Part shown: positions 33,704-43,013 of the stretch, piece after piece | Position numbering within the stretch: position 1 is the stretch's first letter | How the letters are laid out: every line of letters begins with the position of its first letter | Origin: an uncultured Hyphomicrobiales bacterium | GTDB lineage: Bacteria > Pseudomonadota > Alphaproteobacteria > Rhizobiales > Beijerinckiaceae | NCBI GenBank assembly: GCA_903884435.1 | Contig: CAISEY010000402.1 | Coordinates: 1-43,591, forward strand | Length of the DNA stretch: 43,591 nucleotides | Reading direction: 5' to 3' | Notes under the pieces: model-generated | What the model was told of the DNA's origin: nothing | Seen by the model: only the letters and a program-made list of their open reading frames with translations | Databases searched by the model: none | Position numbers and translations under genes: made by a program

Positions 33704-35347
33704 TCACCCCGCGAGCAGCGCCCGCCGCGCCGCGACGAGGCCGGCGGTGGCGGGATCGAGGCCGGCGAGCGGCCTCGTTCCATCCTCGACCGCCGGCGCG
33801 AGGCGAGTACACAATTCCTTGCCGAGTTCGACGCCCCATTGATCAAAGGCGTTGATGTCCCAGATAACCGATTGCGCGAAGACCTTGTGCTCGTAGAGCG
33901 CGATCAGCCGCCCCAGCGCGCGCGGCGTCAACGCCTTGTAGAGCAGCGTGGACGACGGACGGTTGCCCGGAAAAACCTTGTGCGGCGCGAGCGCCTCGAT
34001 GGCGGGCTTCGAAAGGCCTTGCGCCGCGAGGATTTTCTCGACCTCCGCGCGCGACCGGCCCAGCATCAGAGCCTCGCTTTGCGCGAAACAATTGGCGACG
34101 AGCAAGGCGTGATGGCGCGCGTCGGCCTCGACCGGTTCCCCCGCGACGAGGAAATCAACGGGAATCACGTCGGTTCCCTGGTGCAGCATCTGGAAAAACG
34201 CGTGCTGCCCGTTGGTGCCCGGCTCGCCCCAGATCACCGGCGCCGTGGCTATTCGCAACGGCGCGCCGGAGCGCGACACCGACTTGCCGTTCGATTCCAT
34301 GTCGAGTTGCTGCAAATAGGCGGGAAACCGCGCGAGGCGCTGATCGTAGGGGATCACCGCGTGGGCGGCGAAGCCCCAGACGTTGCGATACCAGACACCG
34401 AGGAGCGCCATCAGCACGGGAATGTTGTCCTGCAGCGGAGCCTCGCGGAAATGCGTGTCCACGTCCTGTCCGCCGCGCAGAAAATCATCGAAGCCCTCCG
34501 GCCCGATGGCGATCGCGAGCGCGGTTCCGATGGGCCCCCACATGGAATAGCGTCCGCCCACCCAGTCCCGGAAGCCGAACACGCGATCCGGACGGATGCC
34601 GAATTTCGCGACGAGATCGAGCTTCGTCGACACCGCCGCGAAATGATCGCCAACCGCCTTTTCGCCAAGGGCTTCGGCGACGCGCGCGCGCGCCGAAGCG
34701 GCGTTAGCCATGGTTTCCTGCGTGGTGAAGGTTTTGGAGGAGACGATGAACAGAGTCCGCGCGAGATCGAGACCCGCGAGCGTGTCGGCGATGTCCGCGC
34801 CGTCGACGTTGCTGATGAAATGCGCGCGCAGGCCTTTCCGTACGAAAGGCGAGAGCGCGCGGGCCGCCATGGCGGGACCGAGGTCGGAGCCGCCGATCCC
34901 GATATTGACGATGTCGCTGAAGGGCGCGCCCGTCGCGCCGCGGATCGCGCCTTCGCGCACCGCGCGGGCAAAGGCCTGGACCTTCGCCCGCTCGGCCTCG
35001 ACGTCCGGCATGACATCCACGCCATCTACCCGCAGGGGCCTTCCCGCGAGATTGCGAAGCGCCATGTGCATGGCGGCGCGATCCTCGGTGTTGTTGACGT
35101 GCTCGCCGGCGAACAGCGCGTCCCGGCGCTCCTCCAGTTTCGCGGCGCGGGCGAGCGCCAGAAGATGGGCCAGCGTCGCCTCCGTGACCCGGTGTTTCGA
35201 ATAGTCGAACGTCAGATCGTCGAGCCTCGCGCTGAATTTGCCGAACCGCGCGGGATCCTCGCGGAAGAGGTCGGCTATATCCCGGTGTCCGACATCGAGA
35301 CGATGCGCCTCAAGCGCGGCGAGGGCGGTGGCGACGGTGTGCGTCAT
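33704..35347 (-). CDS. pgi: glucose-6-phosphate isomerase
   Basis: Interconverts glucose 6-phosphate and fructose 6-phosphate in glycolysis and gluconeogenesis. The 547-residue product has the full family set: NIGIGGSDLGPAMAARAL, SSKTFTTQETMANA (sugar-phosphate loop), VGGRYSMWGPIG, and the signature WGEPGTNGQHAFFQMLHQGT with the catalytic Glu and His, then NAFDQWGVELGK near the C terminus with the catalytic lysine region. The ATG at 35347 gives a normal N terminus. It is a single gene, with 170 bases to the divergent transpeptidase. Confidence 0.97.
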   Translation of the reverse strand: MTHTVATALAALEAHRLDVGHRDIADLFREDPARFGKFSARLDDLTFDYSKHRVTEATLAHLLALARAAKLEERRDALFAGEHVNNTEDRAAMHMALRNLAGRPLRVDGVDVMPDVEAERAKVQAFARAVREGAIRGATGAPFSDIVNIGIGGSDLGPAMAARALSPFVRKGLRAHFISNVDGADIADTLAGLDLARTLFIVSSKTFTTQETMANAASARARVAEALGEKAVGDHFAAVSTKLDLVAKFGIRPDRVFGFRDWVGGRYSMWGPIGTALAIAIGPEGFDDFLRGGQDVDTHFREAPLQDNIPVLMALLGVWYRNVWGFAAHAVIPYDQRLARFPAYLQQLDMESNGKSVSRSGAPLRIATAPVIWGEPGTNGQHAFFQMLHQGTDVIPVDFLVAGEPVEADARHHALLVANCFAQSEALMLGRSRAEVEKILAAQGLSKPAIEALAPHKVFPGNRPSSTLLYKALTPRALGRLIALYEHKVFAQSVIWDINAFDQWGVELGKELCTRLAPAVEDGTRPLAGLDPATAGLVAARRALLAG

Positions 35348-35517
35348 GACGAAGTCCCGGGCGAATCGACGTGGAAGCAGTCGGTCTTTCCTTCATAGGA
35401 CGCGGACGTTTCGGCTCGATTAAGGGCCTCGGGGGTCAATCACGACAACGCGATGTCGCAAATTCCCGAAAATCGTGTATCCTTGAGAGAGTTCTGCCTT
35501 CCAGACGGGCGCAATCC

Positions 35518-36936
35518 ATGATTTTCCGTACGACCACAGCAAGCGCGGCCCTGATCCTGTCGCTCGGCTGCGCCACCGCCCAAACCCCGGACCTTTTGTC
35601 GCCGAAACCGTTCAGCGGCGGCGCGCGGGCGCCAGCGCAACCGCCGGTCCTGGCTCCCGTCCCTTCAGCGGCGCCGCCAGCCGCGGCGCAGACGATGCCC
35701 GAACCCTTTTATCCGGTTCCCGGAGCGGCCGCGCCTGTTCCCGGAGCCGCCGCCGCCCAGCCCGCCGCGCCGAAGCCGAAAAAGCCCGCGCCTGTCGTCG
35801 TCCGGGAAACCGCCATCACCAATGACCCCACGCCAACCTTCGAGCCGCTAACTTTCTACACGACCGCCAAGGCCGCCGAGCGCTACGCCGCCATCGCAGA
35901 CAGTGGCGGCTGGCCGGTCGTGCCCGCCGGCGTCGGGCCCGGCTCCGCGGGCAAGGCCGTCGCCGCCCTGCGCCGCCGCCTCCAGGCGGAAGGCGATTTG
36001 CCCGCCGGATCGGACGGCGAGGCCTGGGGACCAGACCTCCCGGCCGCGATCAAGCGCTTTCAGGCCCGCATGGGCTTGCGCCAGACGGGCGCCATGACGC
36101 CGGGCACCCTGCGCGCCATGAACATTCCGGCGGCGACCCGCGTGCGGCAATTGCTGTCGAGCGCGCAACGCGTCGCCGGGACGAATTTTCCGTTCGGCGA
36201 GCGCTGGGTCGTCGTCAACATACCTTCGGCCGCGGCGGAGGCGATCGAAGGCGGCCAGGTGGTGCGCCGCTACACGGCCGTCGTGGGCGACATCACGCAT
36301 CGTTCGCCGGAGGTCATGACGCGCATCCAGGCGGTCAATCTCAACCCGACCTGGACGGTGCCGCAATCCATCATCAAGAGCGAAATCATCCCGAAAATGC
36401 GGAAGGATCCCGGCTATCTCAGCCGCGCGAAGATTCGCATTCTCGACGGGCGCGGCGAAGAGGTGAATCCTCGCGCCGTCGACTGGAACACCGACCGCGC
36501 CGTGAATTACACGCTGCGGCAGGATTCCGGCGCCGCCAACGCGCTCGGCAACATCCGCCTCAACATGCCCAACCAGCACGCGGTCTACATGCACGACACG
36601 CCCTCGAAAAAGGGCTTTTCCGGCGACTACCGCTTTCTTTCCCATGGCTGCGTGCGCGTCGAGGGCGTGTTCGACCTCGCGGCCTGGACGCTGGAGGGCA
36701 CGGCCGGAGCGCCCGCGGGCCGCTGGGATTCGCGCGCTCTTCAGGCGAAAGTCGCCACCAACGAGCGTATTGAACTCAAGCTCGCGAAACCTGTTCCCGT
36801 CATCTGGGTCTACATGACCGGCTGGGCCTCGAGCGATGGCACGGTGCATTTCCGCGACGATGTCTACGATGTCGACAAGATCGGGCTCAGCATGCGCGAG
36901 ACGGCGCCCGACCGCGCCGCCGGGACACAGTCCTGA
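35518..36936 (+). CDS. L,D-transpeptidase, YcbB/LdtD type
   Basis: Periplasmic enzyme that makes 3-3 peptide cross-links in peptidoglycan. The 472-residue protein has a signal peptide (MIFRTTTASAALILSLGCAT) whose Cys19 might be a lipoprotein site, although the lipobox is imperfect. A Pro/Ala-rich linker spans about 25-95, then a peptidoglycan-binding domain (AAIKRFQARMGLRQTGAMTP) and the YkuD catalytic domain. The catalytic residues are seen as MHDTP (His359) and SHGCVRVEG (His376, Cys378, Arg380). I chose ATG 35518 because the signal peptide begins there. It is divergent from pgi. Confidence 0.92.
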   Translation: MIFRTTTASAALILSLGCATAQTPDLLSPKPFSGGARAPAQPPVLAPVPSAAPPAAAQTMPEPFYPVPGAAAPVPGAAAAQPAAPKPKKPAPVVVRETAITNDPTPTFEPLTFYTTAKAAERYAAIADSGGWPVVPAGVGPGSAGKAVAALRRRLQAEGDLPAGSDGEAWGPDLPAAIKRFQARMGLRQTGAMTPGTLRAMNIPAATRVRQLLSSAQRVAGTNFPFGERWVVVNIPSAAAEAIEGGQVVRRYTAVVGDITHRSPEVMTRIQAVNLNPTWTVPQSIIKSEIIPKMRKDPGYLSRAKIRILDGRGEEVNPRAVDWNTDRAVNYTLRQDSGAANALGNIRLNMPNQHAVYMHDTPSKKGFSGDYRFLSHGCVRVEGVFDLAAWTLEGTAGAPAGRWDSRALQAKVATNERIELKLAKPVPVIWVYMTGWASSDGTVHFRDDVYDVDKIGLSMRETAPDRAAGTQS

Positions 36937-36987
36937 CGGCGCCCTGCCCCCCGATTCCCGCCCGTCGAGCGGGCGAAGGCAAATCCG

Positions 36988-37890
36988 ATGATTGATAATA
37001 CAAGGAACGCCGGACCGGGCGCGAAGGTTCTCGCCCTGCTGTTGCCTGGCGTCTTCGTGGTGCTGTGGTCGACGGGCTTCGTATTCGCCAAGCTGGGCCT
37101 GCCCTTCGTCGGACCCTTCACCTTCCTCGAAATCCGCTATCTCGTCGTCATTGTCCTGATGAGCCTGCTGGCGATCGCGACCTCGGCGCCATGGCCCGCG
37201 CGGGATAAAATTGTCCCCATCGCCATCGGGGGCCTGCTTGTTCACGCCGGTTATCTCGGCGGCGTGTTCGGCGCGATTTCGGTCGGCGTCGAGGCCGGCG
37301 TCGCGGCGCTCGTCGCCGGGCTTCAGCCGGTGCTGACGGCGGCGCTGGCCGGACCGCTCCTGGGGGAAACCGTCACGCGCCGACAATGGTTCGGCCTCGC
37401 GCTCGGGTTCTCGGGCGTGATTCTCGTGGTGCGCGCCAAGCTGGGGCTGGGACTTGGCACGCCGTTCGGCATGGGCCTGTCCGCGCTGGCGATGTTGTCG
37501 ATCACGGCGGGCACGCTCTGGCAGAAGCGCTATTGCGGCGGCATGGACCTGCGCACGGGCTCCGTCGTGCAATTCGCGGCGTCCGCTGTCGTGACGGCGC
37601 CGCTCGCCTGGGGCCTCGAGGGTTTGCGGGTGGAATGGGCGCCGAACCTCGTGATCGCGCTTGCGTGGCTGTGCCTCGTGCTATCGATCGGCGCGATCAC
37701 CGCGATGTTCGTGCTGATCCGGCGCGGCAAGGCGTCCGAAGTCTCGAGCCTGTTCTTCCTCGTGCCGCCCACGACCGCGCTGATCGCCTGGGCGATGTTC
37801 CACGAAACCCTCGACGCCTTTTCCATGGCCGGCATGGGCCTCGTGGTCGCCGCGGTGGCGATGGTGACGTGGAAGCCGGCGCGAGGCTGA
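36988..37890 (+). CDS. EamA/DMT family transporter
   Basis: Inner-membrane protein of 300 residues with about ten hydrophobic segments in two EamA repeats. WSTGFVFAKLGLPFVGPFTF in the first helices and LFFLVPPTTALIAWAMFHET in the ninth to tenth are hallmarks of this exporter family. Such proteins export amino acids or other metabolites; the substrate is unknown. Its TGA stop abuts the stop of the convergent MetE-like gene (TGA next to TCA at 37888-37893), leaving no spacer and no room for a terminator. Confidence 0.9.
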   Translation: MIDNTRNAGPGAKVLALLLPGVFVVLWSTGFVFAKLGLPFVGPFTFLEIRYLVVIVLMSLLAIATSAPWPARDKIVPIAIGGLLVHAGYLGGVFGAISVGVEAGVAALVAGLQPVLTAALAGPLLGETVTRRQWFGLALGFSGVILVVRAKLGLGLGTPFGMGLSALAMLSITAGTLWQKRYCGGMDLRTGSVVQFAASAVVTAPLAWGLEGLRVEWAPNLVIALAWLCLVLSIGAITAMFVLIRRGKASEVSSLFFLVPPTTALIAWAMFHETLDAFSMAGMGLVVAAVAMVTWKPARG

Positions 37891-39030
37891 TCAGAAAAGC
37901 GCCTTCGTCGCCAGCGCCGCCCCTTCGGCGAGGGCCCGCAATTTCGCCCAGGCGATTTGCGGGTGCGCGCGCCCGCCAAAGCCGCAATCGCAACCCCCGA
38001 TGACGTTCTCGCGGCCGACCACGCTCGCGTAGCGCTGGATGCGCTGCGAGACGAGTTCCGGATGTTCGATCGTGTCGGTGGAATGGGTCACGACGCCGGG
38101 GATCAGTATTTTTCCCTCGGGAAGCCGGACGTTTTCCCAGACTTTCCATTCGTGCTCGTGGCGCGCGTTGGCGCCCTCGATGAGGTATCCGCTCGCCTTC
38201 ACCTGGAGCATGATGTCGACGATCCTGTCGAGTTCGAGATCGTGAGCGTGCGGGCCGTGCCAGCTTCCCCAGCACAGGTGATAGCGCACGCGGTCCTCCG
38301 GGATGCCCTTCAGCGCGTGATTCAGCGCCTCGACGCGGATCTGGCAGCGGCGGCGAAAATTTTCGAGGCCCATCTGCATTCCGATCCGGTCCCAAAGGGC
38401 CGGCAGCCAGGCGTCGTCCACCTGCAGGATCACGCCGGACTCGACAATCGCCCGATATTCGACGGCCAGCGCGTCGGCGAGCGCGTAGAGATAGTCCATC
38501 TCGGTCTTGTAATATTCATTGCGACGATAGACCTCGAGGCTCGCGGGCGCCGTCGACGTCAGGAACAGTTCGCCCGCGCCGGCGACGTTTTTGAGCGTGT
38601 CGATCTCGCGCCGGAGCGCGACCTCCCCGGTATAGGCGATCGGAGCCGTGCAGACCCAGACAGGCCGGTTGCCGTGCTTGATCTGGTCGCCGGGGGCGTA
38701 GAACAGGCGACCGGTTTCCGTCGCGTATTGATAAAACGCGGAGAAATCCTCCCGATCCTTGCCCTGAAGGATCAACGGTCTTTCGCCGGCCGGGCGCGGC
38801 CGCGCCTCGAAACCGCCGAATCGCCTGTCGATGAACGACAGCCAGTCGCCGCCCTTGGTGAATTCCCCCTCGTTCACGATGTCGATCCCGGCCTCGCGCT
38901 GCATGCGCACGATCGTTTCGACCTGCGCGGGCAATTTCGCCTCGTAGTCGGGCGCGGACTCGTCGAGCGATTCGAGCGACGGCAGGGAGCCGACGTGTGT
39001 CGTGAGAATCCTCTTGTCGCTGCGTTGCAT
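37891..39030 (-). CDS. short cobalamin-independent methionine synthase-like protein
   Basis: Single-barrel MetE-family protein of 379 residues, about half of full MetE, comparable to the C-terminal catalytic half and to epoxyalkane:coenzyme M transferase. The zinc ligands are intact: His251 and Cys253 in YHLCWGSWHG, Glu285 in IEGANARHE, Cys349 in GCDCGFGG. It should therefore transfer an alkyl group to a thiol. The start is MQRSDKRILTTHVGSLP at 39030 with GGGAG upstream. It follows surf1 by 59 bases on the same strand. The thiol acceptor (homocysteine or another) cannot be read from the sequence. Full MetE is not in this window. Confidence 0.85.
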   Translation of the reverse strand: MQRSDKRILTTHVGSLPSLESLDESAPDYEAKLPAQVETIVRMQREAGIDIVNEGEFTKGGDWLSFIDRRFGGFEARPRPAGERPLILQGKDREDFSAFYQYATETGRLFYAPGDQIKHGNRPVWVCTAPIAYTGEVALRREIDTLKNVAGAGELFLTSTAPASLEVYRRNEYYKTEMDYLYALADALAVEYRAIVESGVILQVDDAWLPALWDRIGMQMGLENFRRRCQIRVEALNHALKGIPEDRVRYHLCWGSWHGPHAHDLELDRIVDIMLQVKASGYLIEGANARHEHEWKVWENVRLPEGKILIPGVVTHSTDTIEHPELVSQRIQRYASVVGRENVIGGCDCGFGGRAHPQIAWAKLRALAEGAALATKALF

Positions 39031-39089
39031 TGTCCATCTCCCTTGCTCGGGACAAACTATCGCGAACGCGGCGGAAAGAAAATCGCGCG

Positions 39090-39839
39090 TCAGCGACCGC
39101 GCCGGAAAACGAAAGCCGCGAAGACGCCCGCGAGCGTCGCGGCGAGCCCAAACCAGGTCACGGCGTAGGACAGGTGATTGTTGGGAATGTCGATCACCGT
39201 CGCGGCGCCCGCGGGCTGACCCGCCGCCGCGACGCGCGCGTCCTCGTCGATGGAGAAGGGCGCCGCGCGTTCGAGTTTCAGCGCCGCGGCGATCGCGAGC
39301 GGATCGCGCGTGAACCATTCACCCTTCGAGGGATTGTCGGGCGGGGTAAAATAGCTCCGTTGCTCGCCGGCGCGGACGAGCCCCGTGATTTCGACGTTCG
39401 CGTCGGCCGCTCCGCCGGCGCGCGTCGAAGGATCCTTGCGGTCGAGGGGGATGAAACCGCGATTGACCAGCACCCGCGCGCCATCCGCGAGCCGGAGGGG
39501 GACCATCACCCAGTAACCCGGCTGCGACAGCCCGCCCGTCACCGCGCCGGAACCGCGATAGATCAGAGCCTCGCGGTCGGATTCAAAAGTTCCCCTGACC
39601 GACACCCGTTCATATTCGTGATCGCCCGCCGCGTATTCGGGCCAGACGATCGATGGCGGAAGGGGGCGCGGCGGCGCTTTCGAGCGGACGTCGATCCGTT
39701 CGATCAACGCGGTTTTCCAGGATAGTCGTTCGACCTGCCAGGCGCCGAGACCGAGAAGCGCCGCCTCCGCAGCGAGGGCGAAAAGGGACGCGGCGAGTAT
39801 CGACCGTCTGCGTTCGGGCGGCTTTTGCGTGTCACTCAT
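39090..39839 (-). CDS. surf1: SURF1 family cytochrome oxidase assembly protein
   Basis: Membrane assembly factor that helps heme a enter subunit I of the aa3 oxidase. The 249-residue protein has the SURF1 layout: an N-terminal span (about 13-33), a periplasmic domain with VSVRGTFESDREALIYRG, VLVNRGFIPLDRKDP and SYFTPPDNPSKGEWFTRDP, and a C-terminal span near 222-243 preceded by IPNNHLSYAVTWFGLA. The start is one base after the stop of the DUF983 gene (TGACATG). The position after ctaE and DUF983 is the standard alphaproteobacterial order. Confidence 0.94.
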   Translation of the reverse strand: MSDTQKPPERRRSILAASLFALAAEAALLGLGAWQVERLSWKTALIERIDVRSKAPPRPLPPSIVWPEYAAGDHEYERVSVRGTFESDREALIYRGSGAVTGGLSQPGYWVMVPLRLADGARVLVNRGFIPLDRKDPSTRAGGAADANVEITGLVRAGEQRSYFTPPDNPSKGEWFTRDPLAIAAALKLERAAPFSIDEDARVAAAGQPAGAATVIDIPNNHLSYAVTWFGLAATLAGVFAAFVFRRGR

Positions 39840-39840
39840 G

Positions 39841-40215
39841 TCAGCGGTCCGGCCGGCCCTGTTCCGCCTTGTTCCTGTATTGCAGCGCGATGAGGACGCC
39901 CTTGAGCGGCCGCAACATGCCTATGCAGACGATCAGGGTGAGCGGGAGAAAAATCATCGCGTGGACCCACATCGGCGGCTCGTATTTCACCTCGACGAAA
40001 AGCGCCAGTCCCACGATGAAAAAGCCGGCGAACAGCATGACGAAAATCGCGGGACCGTCGCCGGAATCGGCGAATTTGAGATCGAGCCCGCAATGTTCGC
40101 AGGACGGGGCGACATCGACGAAGTTCGTGAACAACCGCCCCTCGCCGCAGCGGGGACAGCGGCCCGAAAGGCCGGCGGAGATCGGGGAAACCGGCGCGTA
40201 TTCCTGATCGTTCAT
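39841..40215 (-). CDS. DUF983 zinc-ribbon membrane protein
   Basis: Protein of 124 residues with two CxxC pairs, GRCPRCGEGRL (Cys20, Cys23) and PSCEHCGLDL (Cys39, Cys42), followed by two membrane segments (about 55-75 and 85-107). The family is almost always found between ctaE and surf1 in alphaproteobacteria, so a role in oxidase assembly is likely but not proven. I started it at 40215 (MNDQEYAP). The ribosome site is weak, and an in-frame upstream start at 40281 would add an Arg-rich tail. Confidence 0.87.
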   Translation of the reverse strand: MNDQEYAPVSPISAGLSGRCPRCGEGRLFTNFVDVAPSCEHCGLDLKFADSGDGPAIFVMLFAGFFIVGLALFVEVKYEPPMWVHAMIFLPLTLIVCIGMLRPLKGVLIALQYRNKAEQGRPDR

Positions 40216-40296
40216 GGCGAATGTCCGATGTGACGCGTGATCCCGAAAAGCAAAAGGGCGGCCCGATGGCCGCCCTCGCACCGGTGCTCCGGAGGC

Positions 40297-41166
40297 TCAG
40301 TGTTGCGCGATCGTCGCGCCCCACGAACCCCAGACGTAGATGCAGGCAAACAGAAAGAGCCAGACCACGTCGACGAAGTGCCAGTACCAGGCGGCGAACT
40401 CGAAGCCGAGGTGCTGCTGTGGCGTGAAATGCCCGGCCATGGCGCGGAACAGGCACACGGCGAGAAAGATCGTTCCGACGAGAACGTGGAAACCGTGGAA
40501 ACCGGTCGCCATGAAGAACGTCGCGCCATAGATCGACTGTTTGAAGGCGAAGGGCGCGTGCGCGTATTCATAACCCTGGATGCAGGTGAAGATGGCGCCG
40601 AGTATGATCGTCAGGATCAGGCCGTTTTTCAGCGCCTTCCGGTCGCCGTGAAGCAGACCGTGATGCGCCCAGGTGACGGTGGTGCCCGACGTCAGCAGGA
40701 TCAGCGTGTTGAGCAGGGGCAGATGAAACGGCGAGAGAACTTCCGTTCCCTTCGGCGGCCAGTGTCCCCCGGTGAACTCGACGCGCGCGGTCTGGATCGC
40801 TTCGCCCGAAAACAGGCTCGCGTCGAAAAAGGCCCAGAACCAGGCCACGAAAAACATCACTTCCGAAGCGATGAACAGGATCATGCCGTAACGATGGCTG
40901 ATCTGCACCACGCGTGTGTGATATCCGCCGTGTTCGGCCTCCTTGATGACGTCCGCCCACCAGACAAACATGATGTAGAGGATGCCGAGGAAGCCGGCGA
41001 CGAACAGATAGCCGCCCATGCCCTTGACGCCGAAGAGCGCCATGTTCTTCATCCAGACAATCGCGCCGACGGCCGTTATGAAGGCGAAGCACGACCCGAG
41101 CAGAGGCCACGGGCTCGGATCGACGAGGTGGTAATCGTGGTTCGGCTTGGCGTGACCGTCCGACAT
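40297..41166 (-). CDS. ctaE: cytochrome c oxidase subunit III
   Basis: Seven-helix subunit III of the aa3-type oxidase, 289 residues. It shows HDYHLVDPSPWPLLGSCFAF at the start, the conserved acidic residue in FIASEVMFFVAWFW, GTTVTWAHHGLLHGD, and the closing helix AAWYWHFVDVVWLFLF. The ATG at 41166 has AGGGA upstream at good spacing; an upstream in-frame ATG gives a longer, unconserved N terminus. It follows ctaG by 77 bases. It may be called coxC in other naming schemes. Confidence 0.96.
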   Translation of the reverse strand: MSDGHAKPNHDYHLVDPSPWPLLGSCFAFITAVGAIVWMKNMALFGVKGMGGYLFVAGFLGILYIMFVWWADVIKEAEHGGYHTRVVQISHRYGMILFIASEVMFFVAWFWAFFDASLFSGEAIQTARVEFTGGHWPPKGTEVLSPFHLPLLNTLILLTSGTTVTWAHHGLLHGDRKALKNGLILTIILGAIFTCIQGYEYAHAPFAFKQSIYGATFFMATGFHGFHVLVGTIFLAVCLFRAMAGHFTPQQHLGFEFAAWYWHFVDVVWLFLFACIYVWGSWGATIAQH

Positions 41167-41243
41167 GGTCTGTCCCTTTTCCGTCTGGCCTTCAGGGGCC
41201 GTTGTCATCATTTCGAAACCGCCGGTCAAGGCGGCGTTTTCAC

Positions 41244-41840
41244 TCACAAACCCTGTCTGGCCGCGGCCGCCGAGGCGACGGCGGGCTGCGTCTTCGACGC
41301 AAAGAACGTGTAGGAAAGCGTCACGCTGTCGACCTTGTTCATGGTCGCGTCCCGCTCCAGCGCGGGATCGAGATAGAACACAACCGGCCACTCCGCCGAT
41401 TCGCCCGCCGCGAGCCGCTGCTCCTCGAAACAGAAGCAGGAAATCTTCGTGAACCAGGCGCCAGCCTGATCCGGGCTGACATTGTATGCCGCCGTCGCGG
41501 CGAAGGGTCGATCGGAATTGTTGCGGACGCGGAAGAAGACCGTCGCCGTTTCGCCGTTTCGCAACGTGAGCGAGGCGACTTCCGGAGAGAAAGACCAGGG
41601 CAGGCCCGGGGCGACATTGGTGTCAAAACTCACGACGAGGCTGCGCTCTCCACGCATCGAGGGAGCGTCGCGCGAGACTTGCGGAGTGCCCGCGTATCCG
41701 GTCGCGCGGCAGAACATCTGGTAGAGCGGCACGGCGGCGAAGGACAGCGCGCCCATGCCCACGACGACGCCAAGCACGGACACCGCGACGAGGCGGTTGC
41801 TCCGAAGGCTTTTCGCGGGGGGATGCGATTTTGCGATCAT
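41244..41840 (-). CDS. ctaG: cytochrome c oxidase assembly protein CtaG (Cox11)
   Basis: Copper chaperone that delivers Cu-B to subunit I. It has 198 residues, with one N-terminal span (about 17-37) and a periplasmic domain. The key copper motif is seen as ISCFCFEEQRL, preceded by LYQMFCRATGYAGTPQ, which also carries a conserved Cys. The length and the LDPALERDATMNKVDSVTLS segment fit the family. It is one gene upstream of ctaE and three bases after the CoxF-like gene, within the oxidase operon. Confidence 0.95.
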   Translation of the reverse strand: MIAKSHPPAKSLRSNRLVAVSVLGVVVGMGALSFAAVPLYQMFCRATGYAGTPQVSRDAPSMRGERSLVVSFDTNVAPGLPWSFSPEVASLTLRNGETATVFFRVRNNSDRPFAATAAYNVSPDQAGAWFTKISCFCFEEQRLAAGESAEWPVVFYLDPALERDATMNKVDSVTLSYTFFASKTQPAVASAAAARQGL

Positions 41841-41844
41841 GGCG

Positions 41845-42030
41845 TCACAACGGCCCCGAGAGAACGCCAGGCCCGAGCTTGACGATCGTCACGGCGTAAA
41901 AAAGCGCCACCAGAAACCCGATGGAAAGGCCAATCGCGATATTTCTCGCGCGACGGCTGCGGAGTTGCGCTTCGGTAAGTCGAACGCCCGGCGGGCGCGG
42001 CGTGGAGTCTGTCATCGCAAGTCCAGTCAT
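41845..42030 (-). CDS. small CoxF-like membrane protein
   Basis: Peptide of 61 residues with a single membrane segment ([20 protein letters not shown]) and a basic stretch RSRRARN before it. Proteins of this kind lie between ctaB and ctaG in many rhizobial-type genomes and are called CoxF; the function is not known. Its ATG at 42030 overlaps the ctaB stop in ATGA. A second in-frame ATG at 42015 is an alternative start ([10 protein letters not shown]). Confidence 0.75.
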   Translation of the reverse strand: MTGLAMTDSTPRPPGVRLTEAQLRSRRARNIAIGLSIGFLVALFYAVTIVKLGPGVLSGPL

Positions 42031-42968
42031 CGCAGGGCCGCGATCCCGTTTTCCGCGACGATGACCGCGAAAAGCAGGAAGAGGTAGAGGATCGAAACGC
42101 CAAAAAGCTGCATGGCGACGCGATCACCCGCGGCGCCTTCACGCCGCGCGTAGACGCGGATGGCGCAAACAAGCATGACGAGCCCGCCCGCGATCGAAAC
42201 CGCGCCATAAATCCCGGAGGCGAAGCCCATCAACCACGGCGCGACGCCGAGCGGAGCGAGAATGATCGTGTAGAGCAGAATTTCGAGACGCGTGCGGGCC
42301 TGACCCTTGACGTTCGGCATCATCGGCACGCCGGCGCGTCCGTATTCGCCGCATTTCACCAGCGCGAGCGCCCAGAAGTGGGGCGGCGTCCAGACGAAGA
42401 TGATGGCGAACAAGACCAGAGATTCGAGACTCACGGACCCCGTCGCGGCGGCGAAGGCCACGACCGGAGGCAGGGCTCCCGCCGCCCCGCCAATGACGAT
42501 GTTCTGGGGCGTCGAACGCTTCAGCCACATCGTGTAGACAACGGCGTAGAAGAAAATCGTGAAGGCCAGCAATCCCGCGGCGATCCAGTTGGTCACGACG
42601 CCAAGCGTGAACACCGAAAGGACCGACAGAACGAGGCCGAAACCGAGCGCTTCGTCGGGCGCGATCCGGCCGGAGGGCACGGGGCGGGTGCTCGTGCGCG
42701 TCATCAGCGCGTCGATGTCGGCGTCGTACCACATGTTCAGGGCGCCCGAGGCGCCGGCGCCGACCGCGATTGCCATCAACGCCGCGAAAGCCAGAACCGG
42801 ATGCATGTGTCCGGGCGCTATCAGCAATCCCGCGAGCGCCGTGAAAACGACAAGCGACATCACGCGCGGCTTCAGCAGCGCGAGATAGTCCCCCGGCGTC
42901 GCGAGAGACAATCGGCCCGGGGCCGACAAGCCGGCGTCGTGTTCGACGAAACTCATCTTTGTTACCAT
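42027..42968 (-). CDS. ctaB: heme o synthase (protoheme IX farnesyltransferase)
   Basis: Attaches a farnesyl tail to heme b to make heme o, the precursor of heme a. The 313-residue membrane protein has about nine spans, the first aspartate-rich motif [15 protein letters not shown], the loop [20 protein letters not shown], and [15 protein letters not shown]-like wording ([17 protein letters not shown]). The ATG at 42968 is used; a second in-frame ATG follows four codons later. It is 45 bases downstream of ctaD and coupled to the CoxF-like gene by overlap. Confidence 0.95.
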   Translation of the reverse strand: MVTKMSFVEHDAGLSAPGRLSLATPGDYLALLKPRVMSLVVFTALAGLLIAPGHMHPVLAFAALMAIAVGAGASGALNMWYDADIDALMTRTSTRPVPSGRIAPDEALGFGLVLSVLSVFTLGVVTNWIAAGLLAFTIFFYAVVYTMWLKRSTPQNIVIGGAAGALPPVVAFAAATGSVSLESLVLFAIIFVWTPPHFWALALVKCGEYGRAGVPMMPNVKGQARTRLEILLYTIILAPLGVAPWLMGFASGIYGAVSIAGGLVMLVCAIRVYARREGAAGDRVAMQLFGVSILYLFLLFAVIVAENGIAALR

Positions 42969-43013
42969 TGGTCGATCGTGGTCCGGCGGCGTTTCCGCCG
43001 CCGGACGTCAACG

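Noticed and set aside
36960-36974. GCCCG-TCGAG-CGGGC hairpin between the transpeptidase and EamA genes
   Set aside because: It has only a 5-bp stem and no T run, so it is too weak to call a terminator in this GC-rich context.
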